Below are positions 51,987-61,486 of a stretch of 64,000 nucleotides of DNA, piece by piece. Origin of the DNA: Gallionella sp. Lineage in GTDB: Bacteria; Pseudomonadota; Gammaproteobacteria; Burkholderiales; Gallionellaceae. Position numbers and translations under genes: made by a program. The notes under the pieces were generated by a model. The model did not search any database and was not told the origin of the DNA. It saw only the letters and a program-made list of their open reading frames with translations. Numbering within the stretch: position 1 is the stretch's first letter; each line of letters begins with the position of its first letter. Location: positions 1-64,000 of the forward strand of contig JAQTYN010000006.1 in the NCBI GenBank assembly GCA_028688275.1, in the 5' to 3' direction.

Positions 51987-53528
51987 TCACAACTTATACG
52001 AGTTAACCCGATCACGCAGCTGATCCGCTATCTCACCTACCTCCTCGAACGACACCTTGCGTGCTTGTGAACTAATGGCAAACTGCGACGTGACCTTGTT
52101 AATGTCGTGCATCGCCGTGGTCATATGTTCCATTTCAAGAAACTGTTGTTTCACGACCGCCGATATTTGATGACTGACTAGGGCGGTTTCTCGTACCACC
52201 TCACTCAATTGTCTCATCACGTCGCCACTGCGCTGTACCGAAAACATCCCCGCATCCACGCCTTTGCTGCCTTCTTCGGTCGCCATCACTGCACGATCCG
52301 TGGCATGGCGAATGTCTTGCAGAATTTTTTGAACTTGCGCCGTGGCGTGTTGCGATTGTTCCGCGAGCTCGCGCACTTCTGCTGCCACCACTGCAAAGCC
52401 TTTACCCGCTTCACCCGCCTTGGCGGCTTCGATAGAGGCATTTAAGGCCAGCATCTTGGACTGCTGCGCTAAATTGGTCACTACACCCGTAATCTCACCA
52501 ATTTGTTGAATCTGTTCGCTCAATGCTAGGATCGTTTGTGCAATACCCTCCATGCGGTGCAAGATACCAGACATCCCTACCGTTGTCTGCTCTACCGCAG
52601 CACTACCCAATTCACTTTCACGACGGCTACGCTCTGCGGTTTCACCCAGCACCTGCACCCGCTCCATCGCTTGTGCTGCCATGCTTTTAATTTGCGTCAA
52701 AGACGTAGTGGCTTCATTCACCGCAGCAGCTTGCTCAGATGCCGCCACTGACTGTACCTGCACCGACTGCTGCAACGCATCCATATCTCGATAGATGGTG
52801 TTGACCATCTCTCGCGTACCCATTGCCGCATCCACCAAGCTAGCGGCCATCGCATTGAGTCCTTCACCGAGCCGTGCTAATTCGTCATCCCCTGTAATCG
52901 CTAATCGCTGACTCGCATCGCCAGAGGCAATACTGGCAAGAAATTGCTGATACTGAACCAGCCGATCATTAACATCTTCTTTATACAAACTCCCGCCACG
53001 AACCTCATTCATCATACCGTAGACATAGGTATCCATCGCCAGCTGCGAGTCTATCGAAATGATTTTAAGCACCGCCTGTAGTGCTACTTCGCGTTGACGC
53101 GCATTCCAGCGGCAATGAGAGAGCACAAGTCGCGTGAGCTCTTGACTGTACAGACTATAACTACTCAAATACCAACGCGGGGTTAGACCAATTTGGCTAT
53201 GAATCAAACCGACCTTGAGCCGACGTTCAAAATACGCATCACCATATTCCCCCTCAAACATTTCCAATAAATAACGCTTTTGGGTGATTTTAAGCCGCTC
53301 AATGCTGGAGTTAGCCCGTTCAATCACTTGTTTCAGTTCGGCATGATGGAGCAATTTCTCATAGAATGGATCGACTATCGTATCACTATGCTTTTGGATA
53401 AGGGGATATAACGCCTTAAGAGCCTGCGCATCGACCTCGGTAAAATTGACAAATCGCTTGCGCTCAGCTTGCCCCTGTAAATCAATACCTATCATTTGGG
53501 CAATGGAATGATTCTTGTTATTTTTCAT
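51987..53528 (-). CDS. Globin-coupled sensor chemoreceptor (HemAT-like)
   Basis: 513 residues, no membrane segment. Residues 1-180 are a protoglobin domain with proximal His110 in [20 protein letters not shown], the hallmark of globin-coupled sensors that bind haem and sense oxygen or other gases. One HAMP-like unit ([20 protein letters not shown]) and the same signalling bundle as the membrane receptors follow. It should report cytoplasmic oxygen to the CheA encoded in this operon, a sensible input for a microaerophilic sulfide oxidiser. Confidence 0.93.
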   Translation of the reverse strand: MKNNKNHSIAQMIGIDLQGQAERKRFVNFTEVDAQALKALYPLIQKHSDTIVDPFYEKLLHHAELKQVIERANSSIERLKITQKRYLLEMFEGEYGDAYFERRLKVGLIHSQIGLTPRWYLSSYSLYSQELTRLVLSHCRWNARQREVALQAVLKIISIDSQLAMDTYVYGMMNEVRGGSLYKEDVNDRLVQYQQFLASIASGDASQRLAITGDDELARLGEGLNAMAASLVDAAMGTREMVNTIYRDMDALQQSVQVQSVAASEQAAAVNEATTSLTQIKSMAAQAMERVQVLGETAERSRRESELGSAAVEQTTVGMSGILHRMEGIAQTILALSEQIQQIGEITGVVTNLAQQSKMLALNASIEAAKAGEAGKGFAVVAAEVRELAEQSQHATAQVQKILQDIRHATDRAVMATEEGSKGVDAGMFSVQRSGDVMRQLSEVVRETALVSHQISAVVKQQFLEMEHMTTAMHDINKVTSQFAISSQARKVSFEEVGEIADQLRDRVNSYKL

Positions 53529-53635
53529 ACAACGCTCATGTTAAATTTCGGAACAGCTATTTTTCCTGACTAGACTGAATGACAAGACAACACATCCCAT
53601 ACCTTAAGCTTACTTGGCTGACGGGAGCAACAGTT

Positions 53636-54736
53636 TCATACTAGGGAAGCTATGGGTAATTCAATCCAGAAGGTACTGCCTTGACCGACGACGGATTCTA
53701 CACCAATAGTGCCGCCCATCAGCCCAATCAACTGCTTTGCAATAGACAATCCCACCCCCCCACCTTCAATACTATAAGAACGCTGCGCAAGACGACTGAA
53801 TGGCTGAAATAAGGTAGAAAGGTCATCTTCAGGAATGCCTTGCCCCGTATCCGAGATGAGAATACGTAGCCGATCAGACATGAGCAATCCAGCTAAAGTA
53901 ACCATACCCCCTGCACGGTTGTATTTTATCGCATTATCCAGCAGCTTGTTTAACACCTCGTGGAGACGGAAAGAATCTGCCAAAACGTCAACACCTACAA
54001 ATCCACACTCGGCATAATGTAGCGTAATGCCATGTTGGCCAGCGAGTGACTCAATTTGCGCACAACATTCGTAAATCACGCGACTCGCATCTATGGGTTC
54101 AATATGAAGTTCAACTTGGCGCGCATCAAGCTCAGACAAGTTCAACAACTCTTTGATAATACGGTGCAAATGCCACCCAGAACGGGTAATCATACTCAAG
54201 CTTTCGCGATGTGCCCCCATGGTTTCATCATCAGGACTCATTTCCATCACTTGCGCAAAACCAATCACCGCATTGAGCGGCGTGAGCAACTCGTGCCCCA
54301 CACGCGCCAAGAATTCGCTTTTCGCTTTACTAGCCGCTTCTGCCTGCTCTTTGGCGGCGTTGAGCTCGGCTTCGACGCGTTTGTGTTCACTTATATCGCG
54401 GATGATCCCCATCGCATGCCAACGATCATTCACTTGCACCGCCGAGATGGACAGTTCAATCGGAATTTCTTGACCATCCTTGCGTCGTGCAATCATCTCA
54501 GTAAGCTTATCGATGACCACGCCCTCACCACTTTCATAAAAGCGCGCAAGACCTCGTGCAGCCTCTTCATGGTAGCGCGCAGGCACCAGCAAATGGTGCA
54601 GAGGCTGACCCAGCACTTCCTCGCTACGATACTGAAACATTTTTTGTGCCGCAGGATTCCACTCAGTGACATGCCCTTGCTCGTCCATGACGACAATGGC
54701 ATCCCTAGATGCGGTACTGAAGAGTGAGCGTATCAT
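53636..54736 (-). CDS. PAS-domain sensor histidine kinase
   Basis: 366 residues. PAS domain 1-120 (DAIVVMDEQGHVTEWNPAAQ, MGIIRDISEHKR), short coiled coil, HisKA with His148 (ARVGHELLTPLNAVIG), and HATPase with LDNAIKYN, SDTGQGIPEDD and GGGVGLSIAKQL. No membrane segment, so cytosolic. No cognate receiver is fused; targets could be the CheY or HD-GYP regulator of the operon. It is 107 bp upstream of the globin receptor gene and 7 bp after the coiled-coil CheW gene. Confidence 0.92.
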   Translation of the reverse strand: MIRSLFSTASRDAIVVMDEQGHVTEWNPAAQKMFQYRSEEVLGQPLHHLLVPARYHEEAARGLARFYESGEGVVIDKLTEMIARRKDGQEIPIELSISAVQVNDRWHAMGIIRDISEHKRVEAELNAAKEQAEAASKAKSEFLARVGHELLTPLNAVIGFAQVMEMSPDDETMGAHRESLSMITRSGWHLHRIIKELLNLSELDARQVELHIEPIDASRVIYECCAQIESLAGQHGITLHYAECGFVGVDVLADSFRLHEVLNKLLDNAIKYNRAGGMVTLAGLLMSDRLRILISDTGQGIPEDDLSTLFQPFSRLAQRSYSIEGGGVGLSIAKQLIGLMGGTIGVESVVGQGSTFWIELPIASLV

Positions 54737-54743
54737 GCTGGAC

Positions 54744-55670
54744 TCAACGCATCACCCGCAAGGCGGGGTCATTCAATAATGCAGCCAAATTTAAAAGGGT
54801 GACTCGCCCCGCATGAATACCCAATACATACTCCATATTTGTTACCCCATCTGACCCTAAAGGAGGTGCCAACTCATCACTTTGATATTCTTCATTACCA
54901 TCCACTTCATCGACCAGCAAACCGATACGCGTCCCCGCATGTTTCACCACCACAATGCGACACTCGCCCGCCAGCGCGAGCGCAGGCATCCGAAAGAATT
55001 GTTTCAGGTCGAGTATGGTCAACAATTCACCGCGATGATTCACTACCCCTGCCACAAATGCAGGGGTGCAAGGAACGCGCGCTAGATTGCCAACATAACG
55101 CAACTCCTCCAAATACTGGTAAGGAATGCCATACAGCTCCACCGTCCCCAAACGGAAACGTAAGTACTGATCGCGCTGCTCATACTGTTGCTGCCCCACG
55201 GGAGTTGCAATCGTCCGAGCCCGCTCCGCTAATATATCGCAAGTTTCACGATCTTGCGGCATCAACCCCGCCGCAGATTGACGGGATTTTATTGTGCGTT
55301 GTTCAGGAGTAGCCGTGAGTCGTATTTCAGCGGGATAAGATAACATGGGTTGCTCTGGCGAAACGCTGGACGAAGCCGGAGCACTCCCGAGTTTTTTTCT
55401 TTCTGCTTCTATCAATGCCTTTTCCGCATCCATCTTTTGACGTTCCGCTTCGACCTGCATTCTTTCCGCGTCGAGCTGCCTCCTTTCCGCGACAACCTTT
55501 TCTCTTTCCATATCAACCTGCGTCCCTAACGCAGGGGAGGATATATCTACTGGTTTGTCCGTATTTGGTACAACCTCAGCAAAAGAAAGTGCCTGCTCAA
55601 AATCAGGTTTAGCCAGCGTAATATCTCCTAGAGAAGGAGCTTGCTGTTGCTTTGCTTTTCGTTTAGCCAT
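54744..55670 (-). CDS. CheW-like adaptor with N-terminal coiled coil
   Basis: 308 residues. The C-terminal part (about 160-305) is a CheW domain (LRFRLGTVELYGIPYQYLEE, GVVNHRGELLTILDLKQFF). Residues 53-95 are five near-perfect heptads of the pattern (E-R/K-x-x-h-x-A), a charged coiled coil. The rest of the N-terminal region is Ser/Pro-rich and disordered. Coiled-coil CheW extensions could tether the array to another structure; the adjacent ParA gene makes polar or nucleoid-guided placement plausible, as for known chemotaxis ParA systems. Confidence 0.88.
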   Translation of the reverse strand: MAKRKAKQQQAPSLGDITLAKPDFEQALSFAEVVPNTDKPVDISSPALGTQVDMEREKVVAERRQLDAERMQVEAERQKMDAEKALIEAERKKLGSAPASSSVSPEQPMLSYPAEIRLTATPEQRTIKSRQSAAGLMPQDRETCDILAERARTIATPVGQQQYEQRDQYLRFRLGTVELYGIPYQYLEELRYVGNLARVPCTPAFVAGVVNHRGELLTILDLKQFFRMPALALAGECRIVVVKHAGTRIGLLVDEVDGNEEYQSDELAPPLGSDGVTNMEYVLGIHAGRVTLLNLAALLNDPALRVMR

Positions 55671-55671
55671 T

Positions 55672-56340
55672 TTATTTTTCCATTTCTACGCTTACGCCAA
55701 GCAGTTGTTTGATTTCAAACACCAACCCAGCAAACTCATCCCGCGCAAGATGATCAGGCCACTCTGCCACCGTAAGACCGCGCGCAAGCACTTCAGAATA
55801 GGCCACGCGATAACCTAATTTATGCTGAAGTGCAAATAAACCCAATTGTTTTTCAGCCGCATCACCCAATTCATGAGCTGCGCGCGTCTGCTGGCGAAAA
55901 CGATTCCAAACAATACGCGCATTGACGTTTAAATGTCGGTCTCGCGCCTCTTGAATAATGCCAACCAAATCAGCTGTCGCCCAAATTTCTGCCACACTCG
56001 CCCCTAAGGGAATCAAACATAATCGACTCATCGCCATAATCGCACGCGTCACTTCTGCCAAACGGGGTGGACCATCAATCACCACAAAATCATTGAGTTC
56101 CACCAACTCGCGGACTTTACTTACCAGCGCACGATGATCCGCCACACTCGCCACCGTCAACTGCCCCAAAAGACCATCCCGTTTACGCAGTGCGCCCCAA
56201 GAAGCACTAGTACCTTGCGGCACATCGGCATCAATCAATGCGACGCGCGCAGACCGCGCCAGCGCAGCCGCCAAGTTGGTCGCCAAGGTAGACCGCCCCA
56301 CCCCGCCTTTTACCTGAATGATACCAATAACAATTCCCAC
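55672..56340 (-). CDS. ParA-family ATPase of the chemosensory operon
   Basis: 222 residues with the deviant Walker A KGGVGRST (11-18), LIDADVPQGTSASW and VVIDGPPRL. The start is a GTG at 56340. ParA homologues encoded in chemotaxis operons (ParC, PpfA) position receptor clusters. Here it directly precedes the coiled-coil CheW (1-bp gap), a likely partner. Confidence 0.9.
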   Translation of the reverse strand: MGIVIGIIQVKGGVGRSTLATNLAAALARSARVALIDADVPQGTSASWGALRKRDGLLGQLTVASVADHRALVSKVRELVELNDFVVIDGPPRLAEVTRAIMAMSRLCLIPLGASVAEIWATADLVGIIQEARDRHLNVNARIVWNRFRQQTRAAHELGDAAEKQLGLFALQHKLGYRVAYSEVLARGLTVAEWPDHLARDEFAGLVFEIKQLLGVSVEMEK

Positions 56341-56384
56341 TCATTTCCCCATTGACAAGATAACCGAATACACTTAACTGCCTA

Positions 56385-57944
56385 TCACAACTTACCCCCC
56401 TCACCACCTCGCAACATTTCCATCTCTTTTTCTAACACTTGTGCAAAACGACCATAAGTCATCCCCGCAGCATTATGCAATTTAAATTCTGGATTTCCCC
56501 TTTTTGCGAGTCTAAGCGAATTTTCCAAACACTTGAACGCACCCGACATATCTTTTGCTCGCACTTTCAACATACCCATTTCATAATGAGCTTCCAGAAA
56601 AGCATGATCCAAATATAAGGTTTTACGAAAGGCTTCTGCCGCTTCTGGTAGTTTATCCAGCTCGGCAAGCACCAATCCCATCAAAAAATAGGTCGTTTTA
56701 TTTACCGTATTAAGCTTCAGACTGCGTTCACACGCTTGCAATGCAAGCTCAAGACTACCTATATTGGCGAGCACTTTGGCTTTCATTTGCCAAAGGTCAC
56801 TACTTTCCGTACCTTCCAACAAAATTCTATCTACTTGCGCCAGTGCGTCATGCCAATTAGCATCATTGATTAACTGAACCAGCCCCCCCATTTCAGCATC
56901 CACCTTGCGTTTATCCACATAAGACTTCAGTGTCTTATCTGCGCTGCGTGGTGGTGAACTTTTAACAGGAACATCTACCAGCTGACTGAGCTTTTCCGAA
57001 TATATCCCAGGTATCGTTTTCGTATAAGCAGGGAGTAATGCGGTAAAAAAACTCACTTTGCGGAAATATCCCGTGCGGGAATTTTGCACCAACTCAAGAT
57101 TGGTATGCTGATAGTGTATAGGGTCTGATGCCCCCAAAATCACCACCCCACCATCGACAAGGCAATGTGCGTACTGCGCCATGCTGCGTTGCACCGCTTG
57201 CTGATCTAGATAAATGAACACATTGCGACACAAGATGATATCGAGCGCATTTGTTTCGCTCAATATTGAGGGGTAAACATCCACCGTCAAATTGAGGTAG
57301 CCAAAACGCACCATACGTTTGAGCTGCGGATGGATTTCATACTCATGCCCCTTGCGGGTAAACCAACGGTCAAGCAAATGGACCGATGTGGAGCGAAAAG
57401 ACCATTCTGAATAAGAACCACGAACGGCCTTGGCAACGACTTCGCTATTGATATCCGTACCCATGAGATGAATATGCCACTTATCAATATCTGGAAGCAG
57501 CTCTCTCAATAGGATCGCAACAGAGTAAATTTCCTGCCCCTGCGAACAGCCCGCACTCCAAATTCGCAAGGATAGATTCCCACTCTCTCGTTTGGCAGCA
57601 ATCATCTCAGGTAGTAACTGATTGCGCAGCAAATCCATTTGGTCACTGTCACGGAAAAAATAACTTTCGCCAACCGTCACCCCAGCAATCAGATATTCAA
57701 GGGGTGGTGTCAAGTCGTGTGACTGTTGTAGTGCGTGTAAATATTGAACGGCATCACGGAATGTGAAGCGTTCACACCCCTTGCGCACCGTGTCACGCAA
57801 ATTAGAGAGCTGATGATTCTGCAAGACAATACCCGTGCGCTGCACAAGCAATTTGCAAAATGCTTCCTCACAACTTGCATCCAAACCCATAACGGTTGGA
57901 GATGGATGCAAAGGAGGAGCGATGAAAAATGGGTCAACGGGCAT
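56385..57944 (-). CDS. cheR: Chemotaxis methyltransferase CheR with TPR domain
   Basis: 519 residues from ATG 57944, 2 bp after the CheW stop. The CheR domain (about 15-290) has GESYFFRD, the SAM site SAGCSQGQEIYSVAI and ILCRNVFIYLDQ. From about residue 360 there are tetratricopeptide repeats (LWQMKAKVLANIGSLELALQ, TYFLMGLVLAELDKLPEAAE, LEAHYEMGMLKVRAKDMSGA). CheR-TPR fusions are characteristic of Wsp-like systems (WspC) and match the receptors, which lack a C-terminal tethering pentapeptide. Confidence 0.94.
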   Translation of the reverse strand: MPVDPFFIAPPLHPSPTVMGLDASCEEAFCKLLVQRTGIVLQNHQLSNLRDTVRKGCERFTFRDAVQYLHALQQSHDLTPPLEYLIAGVTVGESYFFRDSDQMDLLRNQLLPEMIAAKRESGNLSLRIWSAGCSQGQEIYSVAILLRELLPDIDKWHIHLMGTDINSEVVAKAVRGSYSEWSFRSTSVHLLDRWFTRKGHEYEIHPQLKRMVRFGYLNLTVDVYPSILSETNALDIILCRNVFIYLDQQAVQRSMAQYAHCLVDGGVVILGASDPIHYQHTNLELVQNSRTGYFRKVSFFTALLPAYTKTIPGIYSEKLSQLVDVPVKSSPPRSADKTLKSYVDKRKVDAEMGGLVQLINDANWHDALAQVDRILLEGTESSDLWQMKAKVLANIGSLELALQACERSLKLNTVNKTTYFLMGLVLAELDKLPEAAEAFRKTLYLDHAFLEAHYEMGMLKVRAKDMSGAFKCLENSLRLAKRGNPEFKLHNAAGMTYGRFAQVLEKEMEMLRGGEGGKL

Positions 57945-57946
57945 AC

Positions 57947-58438
57947 TTAATGTTCGCGTGTCGTCCCGATTGGATAAAGTTCGGATTGAGTGAGCCATGC
58001 CGCATCCAGCATCAGCACCAATCCCAAGTCAGTATGTGCAGATGCACAAAACGCCGTACCATATCGACTAAATTCATCAGTGAGCTGTTGATCTTGATCC
58101 TGCAAAGTTCGGATACCAACGATGTCCTGCACTATCATACCCATGCGTTGTCGTTCATACAAACAAACTATGATAGGCGTATCTAAAGTATAGGGAGAGG
58201 TGGGTAAACCCAAGCGCATCGCCAAATCAATCACGGGCAAACTGCTCCCCGCAAAATTCATAAGCCCCACGACATAATCCGCGCTACTCGGCATTGGCTG
58301 TATAGCAACGAGCGAAATGGTGCGTTCGATATGACTCAAACCCAAACCAGTTAGCACGCCCCCCACACGACAAATCAAAATTTCTTCGGCAAATTGAAAA
58401 CCTTGTACCGTCGAACTAGCGACCACATCAACGCCCAT
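57947..58438 (-). CDS. cheW: CheW adaptor
   Basis: 163 residues from ATG 58438. CheW fold: FAEEILICRVGGVLTGLGLS, YVVGLMNFAGSSLPVIDLAM, and DTPIIVCLYERQRMGMIVQD. It couples receptors to CheA. It overlaps the upstream HD-GYP regulator by 11 bp, and cheR follows 2 bp after its stop. Two CheW-like proteins in one operon is another Wsp-like feature. Confidence 0.88.
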   Translation of the reverse strand: MGVDVVASSTVQGFQFAEEILICRVGGVLTGLGLSHIERTISLVAIQPMPSSADYVVGLMNFAGSSLPVIDLAMRLGLPTSPYTLDTPIIVCLYERQRMGMIVQDIVGIRTLQDQDQQLTDEFSRYGTAFCASAHTDLGLVLMLDAAWLTQSELYPIGTTREH

Positions 58439-59531
58439 GAGATGACTCCTTCGCATGACAATCCATCACACCCTTACGCTTTATATCTTCTAACACATCT
58501 TGGCTTCGATCCCTCTGATGAGGATCAGGTAATCGTAGATCGTCTGGACGCTCACGTAAAAGCGCGATGAACTTCCCCATCAATTGGGGATCCCATAGTC
58601 CATCAGCCGCTTCCCGTTCCATCACTTCGATCACTTTTTCAACCGAGAATGCGGGCTTATGAGGACGTTCAGTGGACAGGGCATCAAAAACATCAATAAT
58701 CTGAAAGACTCGTGCTACAAAAGGAATTTCTTCGCCTTTTAATCCATCAGGATAGCCCGTCCCATTCCATTTCTCATGATGACAGCGGACAATATCAGCC
58801 GTGCGCTGCATGCTACGCAAAGGACTGCACAACACCTCGCCGATCAACGTGTGCTGCTTCATAATTTGCCACTCTGCTGGATCCAACTTCCCTTTTTTGA
58901 AAAGTATAGCCTCGGGAATACCGAGCTTACCAATGTCATGCAACACACCACCATGACGTATCGCATCCAGATCTTCTTCCCCTAACTCCAAAGCCTTACC
59001 AAACACCCCCCCCGCGTGAACTAAACGATCACAATGGTTTCCTGCATTCTCATCTCGCGCTTCGATAAACCGCGCCATTGACAGCAACGCTGTTTCAGCA
59101 TCGGCTACGCGATCAGTCAGTCGCTTACGTTGAATCTCCGTCTTAACCCTAGTCGTCAATTCGACGCTATTAAATGGCTTGGTGATATAACCATCCGCAC
59201 CCGCCCCCATGCCTTTAGCCACATCACTAGGCGACCCCATCGAGGTCAACATAATCACGGGTAATAGCGTCAAGCCAAGATCCTGACGAATAAGTCGACA
59301 GGTTTCGAAACCATCTATACCAGGCATCATGACATCAAGCAAAACGACATCCACATCTGTTTTACGTAAAATTTCGAGTGCCTGAGCACCATCACATGCC
59401 TCGATAAGTTGAAATTCGGAAGGTTTGAGAACATATCCCAATAACTTACGATTTGTCACCATGTCATCGACAACAAGGACGACGGGCAATGCTGAACTCG
59501 TTGCTTTCTCTCTGCTTGTATCTAGTGCCAT
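58428..59531 (-). CDS. REC-HD-GYP response regulator (c-di-GMP phosphodiesterase)
   Basis: 367 residues from ATG 59531 (a TTG two codons upstream is also open). Receiver domain with Asp22/23, phospho-acceptor Asp66 (VVLLDVMMPGIDG) and Lys118 (ITKPF), then an HD-GYP domain with LHDIGKLGIPE (His198-Asp199) and HHEKWNGTGYPDGLKG (GYP 259-261). These are the residues of active c-di-GMP phosphodiesterases. First gene of the operon, so it is the probable main output of the CheA hybrid: phosphorylation would lower c-di-GMP and so favour motility over attachment. Confidence 0.93.
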   Translation of the reverse strand: MALDTSREKATSSALPVVLVVDDMVTNRKLLGYVLKPSEFQLIEACDGAQALEILRKTDVDVVLLDVMMPGIDGFETCRLIRQDLGLTLLPVIMLTSMGSPSDVAKGMGAGADGYITKPFNSVELTTRVKTEIQRKRLTDRVADAETALLSMARFIEARDENAGNHCDRLVHAGGVFGKALELGEEDLDAIRHGGVLHDIGKLGIPEAILFKKGKLDPAEWQIMKQHTLIGEVLCSPLRSMQRTADIVRCHHEKWNGTGYPDGLKGEEIPFVARVFQIIDVFDALSTERPHKPAFSVEKVIEVMEREAADGLWDPQLMGKFIALLRERPDDLRLPDPHQRDRSQDVLEDIKRKGVMDCHAKESSHGR

Positions 59532-59990
59532 TTTCAACTTTCACTTCACCTGATAATTAACCGCAGGGATTCTATGCTAATTCACCCTCAAAATGAACCA
59601 AAATTTGTCGGGAAGATCCTTCATTTTAATGCCGCCACCCCTTGACAGAGCTACAGAAAGCCGCATTGAAATATTTTTCAGTTAATCCCTACAATTCTTT
59701 GCAATATCACTCTGCAAGCAAAAATTGAACAACAAAAGATTAGATATTTGTAATCATATAGTTAAAAGACACCATTTCAAAACCCATTTCAAATCTATCG
59801 CACAAAGTCATCAGCGAGATCAAACGCAGCGGGCAAGCCGTTATTTACTGGATAAATATCAAAGATATTGAGTTACTGGTTAACAGTCGTTAGCGAGGAG
59901 AAAACAAGAGATCCGTAATTTGAATAAATTGAAAATCCCAGCGCATATCCACTAGCTAACGGCTAAAGGCTTACGTGAGAACAGCAGAAT
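59532..59990. other. Intergenic region before the chemosensory operon
   Basis: 459 bp, AT-rich, no gene seen. It contains the operon's promoter; a minus-strand TAGAAT at 59569-59574 with a weak TTCATT 17 bp further upstream is a possible candidate. The right end holds heptamer element B (59872-59974), just after the draG stop. Confidence 0.55.
59872..59974. repeat. Inverted heptamer array B
   Basis: The left side reads TTACTGG, TTAACAG, TCGTTAG, CGAGGAG in 7-bp steps; the right side reads CTAGCTA, ACGGCTA, AAGGCTT. The core is AT-rich and resembles that of array A (GCGAGG.GAAAA then GAATA.ATTG). It lies 17 bp beyond the draG stop. It is shorter and more diverged than arrays A and C. Confidence 0.6.
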
Positions 59991-60890
59991 TTAACGAGGC
60001 GCGTCGTGAAGGGCAGCTAGACTTATCAAGTCAACGGCTTGCGCTTCACATTGTTGCCTCACTTGCGAATTGAGCACTCTGAGCCAAGGGTTGGGGATAG
60101 CGGCGATACCGTAATGCGCGCCTGCTAACATGCCTGCGATAGCACCTGTGGTGTCGGCATCGCCACCACGATTGACCACGTCAATGAGGCAGGATCGAAA
60201 ATCATCCGTGTCGAAAAAACTTTGGAAAACAGCTTGTATCGTATCGACGATGTAGCCGCTGGGGTTTTGAATTTGTCGGGTGGCGCGAAATTTATATTCT
60301 GGATAGCGCGCAACCAGCGGGTGCGCATGTTGGTGTAGCAGATAATTTTTATCAGCACCGCGCAGCGCATCGTGCAGCATAAAAATCAATGTTTCACACG
60401 CAGCATCAGACAGCGCGCAATGGTGAGTCGTATGAGCTTGGGCGCGACTGGCGGCGCGGATCGCCGCTTCGCTTTGTCCAAAAGTGGCAAGCGCAACAGG
60501 CAATAAGCGCATCGCTGCACCATTGCCTGCGTCGTGATCGGAATAAGGGGCTTCGGGATTACCTGTTTTACGAAAATACAGTAAGTTGCGACGCACAGTA
60601 TTACCGATGTCCACAGGTTTGGCGCGCATCCAGTCGTCAAAGGCAATGGCAATCGCGACAGCATCCACTTTGCCTTGCGACAATATCGCATTGCCGAGCG
60701 CAAGTGCCATCGTCGTATCATCCGTCACCGCGCCAGCGGGGAGATGCAACCAGCCGCCTCCGCACAGGGTGTCGTGTACACCATATTGCGCAACGATTTC
60801 ACGGGGAATCATAAACTCCACCGTCGAACCCAATGCATCGCCAAGCGCAAGTCCGAGATAGGCAGCTGTGGCACGCTGGAGGCTATTCAT
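59991..60890 (-). CDS. draG: Dinitrogenase reductase-activating glycohydrolase DraG
   Basis: 299 residues of the ADP-ribosylglycohydrolase family. Metal ligands are in VTDDTTMALAL (Asp57/58) and VNRGGDADTTGAIAGMLAG. DraG removes ADP-ribose from nitrogenase Fe protein and so re-activates it. The partner transferase DraT is not in the window. Its location 10 bp after nifQ supports the DraG rather than a generic glycohydrolase assignment. Confidence 0.9.
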   Translation of the reverse strand: MNSLQRATAAYLGLALGDALGSTVEFMIPREIVAQYGVHDTLCGGGWLHLPAGAVTDDTTMALALGNAILSQGKVDAVAIAIAFDDWMRAKPVDIGNTVRRNLLYFRKTGNPEAPYSDHDAGNGAAMRLLPVALATFGQSEAAIRAASRAQAHTTHHCALSDAACETLIFMLHDALRGADKNYLLHQHAHPLVARYPEYKFRATRQIQNPSGYIVDTIQAVFQSFFDTDDFRSCLIDVVNRGGDADTTGAIAGMLAGAHYGIAAIPNPWLRVLNSQVRQQCEAQAVDLISLAALHDAPR

Positions 60891-60899
60891 GAGAAATAA

Positions 60900-61481
60900 T
60901 CACTCTTCTGGGCCGAAGCATTTCAAGTAATCCGCGCAATATTCACACGACGGAGCACGACAAGCATTGATGCCTTCGCGTTCGCACAACTGCTTGTAGA
61001 GGAATTTCTTCCACTTCATATCGTGCACATTTTTTGCCGCCAGCACGGGGAAATTTTGGGTCATCAAGCGACTGAGCGGTTCGCGTGACCATAAGCCAAG
61101 ATCTTGCCACAGATGATCGTTTGCCATACATGCGGCAGTGACGATGTGCGCCATCCATTGCTCAGAAATATCTTGCCCTGCACGGTGATCCAGCAATAAA
61201 GCCAATACGTCATCGCGTTCTAAGGCACGCGGATCAGCAACCTGCTCGGTGTAGCACAATGTGAGTTCAGCATCGGGAAAATGCCGAGCTAATAATGCGC
61301 TGAAATCGGGTTGAGCCAGCCCAAGGCCAGACGACAACGCACCGCCGCCGTCCAGTTGACTGGCAATCATTTGTGCAAACAGTTCATCATTCGGCAGCCC
61401 GACGGTATGCGCCATTAACACTGCATACACGCTAGGCGGCTGAGTGAGAAAGGTTTGAGTTGGCATCATATCGGGCTGCAT
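60900..61481 (-). CDS. nifQ: Molybdenum donor protein NifQ
   Basis: 193 residues from ATG 61481. The C-terminal cysteine motif C-x4-C-x2-C-x5-C (Cys174, 179, 182, 188) binds the [Mo-Fe-S] cluster that supplies molybdenum for FeMo-cofactor. GLGLAQPDFSALLARHFPDA and MKWKKFLYKQLCEREG are family segments. It lies between ferredoxin and draG genes on one strand. The longer frame from 61553 would overlap the ferredoxin and was rejected. Confidence 0.93.
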   Translation of the reverse strand: MQPDMMPTQTFLTQPPSVYAVLMAHTVGLPNDELFAQMIASQLDGGGALSSGLGLAQPDFSALLARHFPDAELTLCYTEQVADPRALERDDVLALLLDHRAGQDISEQWMAHIVTAACMANDHLWQDLGLWSREPLSRLMTQNFPVLAAKNVHDMKWKKFLYKQLCEREGINACRAPSCEYCADYLKCFGPEE

Positions 61482-61486
61482 GATGA

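Noticed and set aside
15559-53528. Long DNA repeats among the receptor genes as a composite transposon
   Set aside because: The similarity follows domain limits inside coding sequences, with no terminal inverted repeats or transposase. Paralogy and gene conversion explain it.
58428-59531. GGDEF output protein as in WspR
   Set aside because: The domain after the receiver has LHDIGK and GTGYPDGLKG, which identify HD-GYP, not GGDEF.
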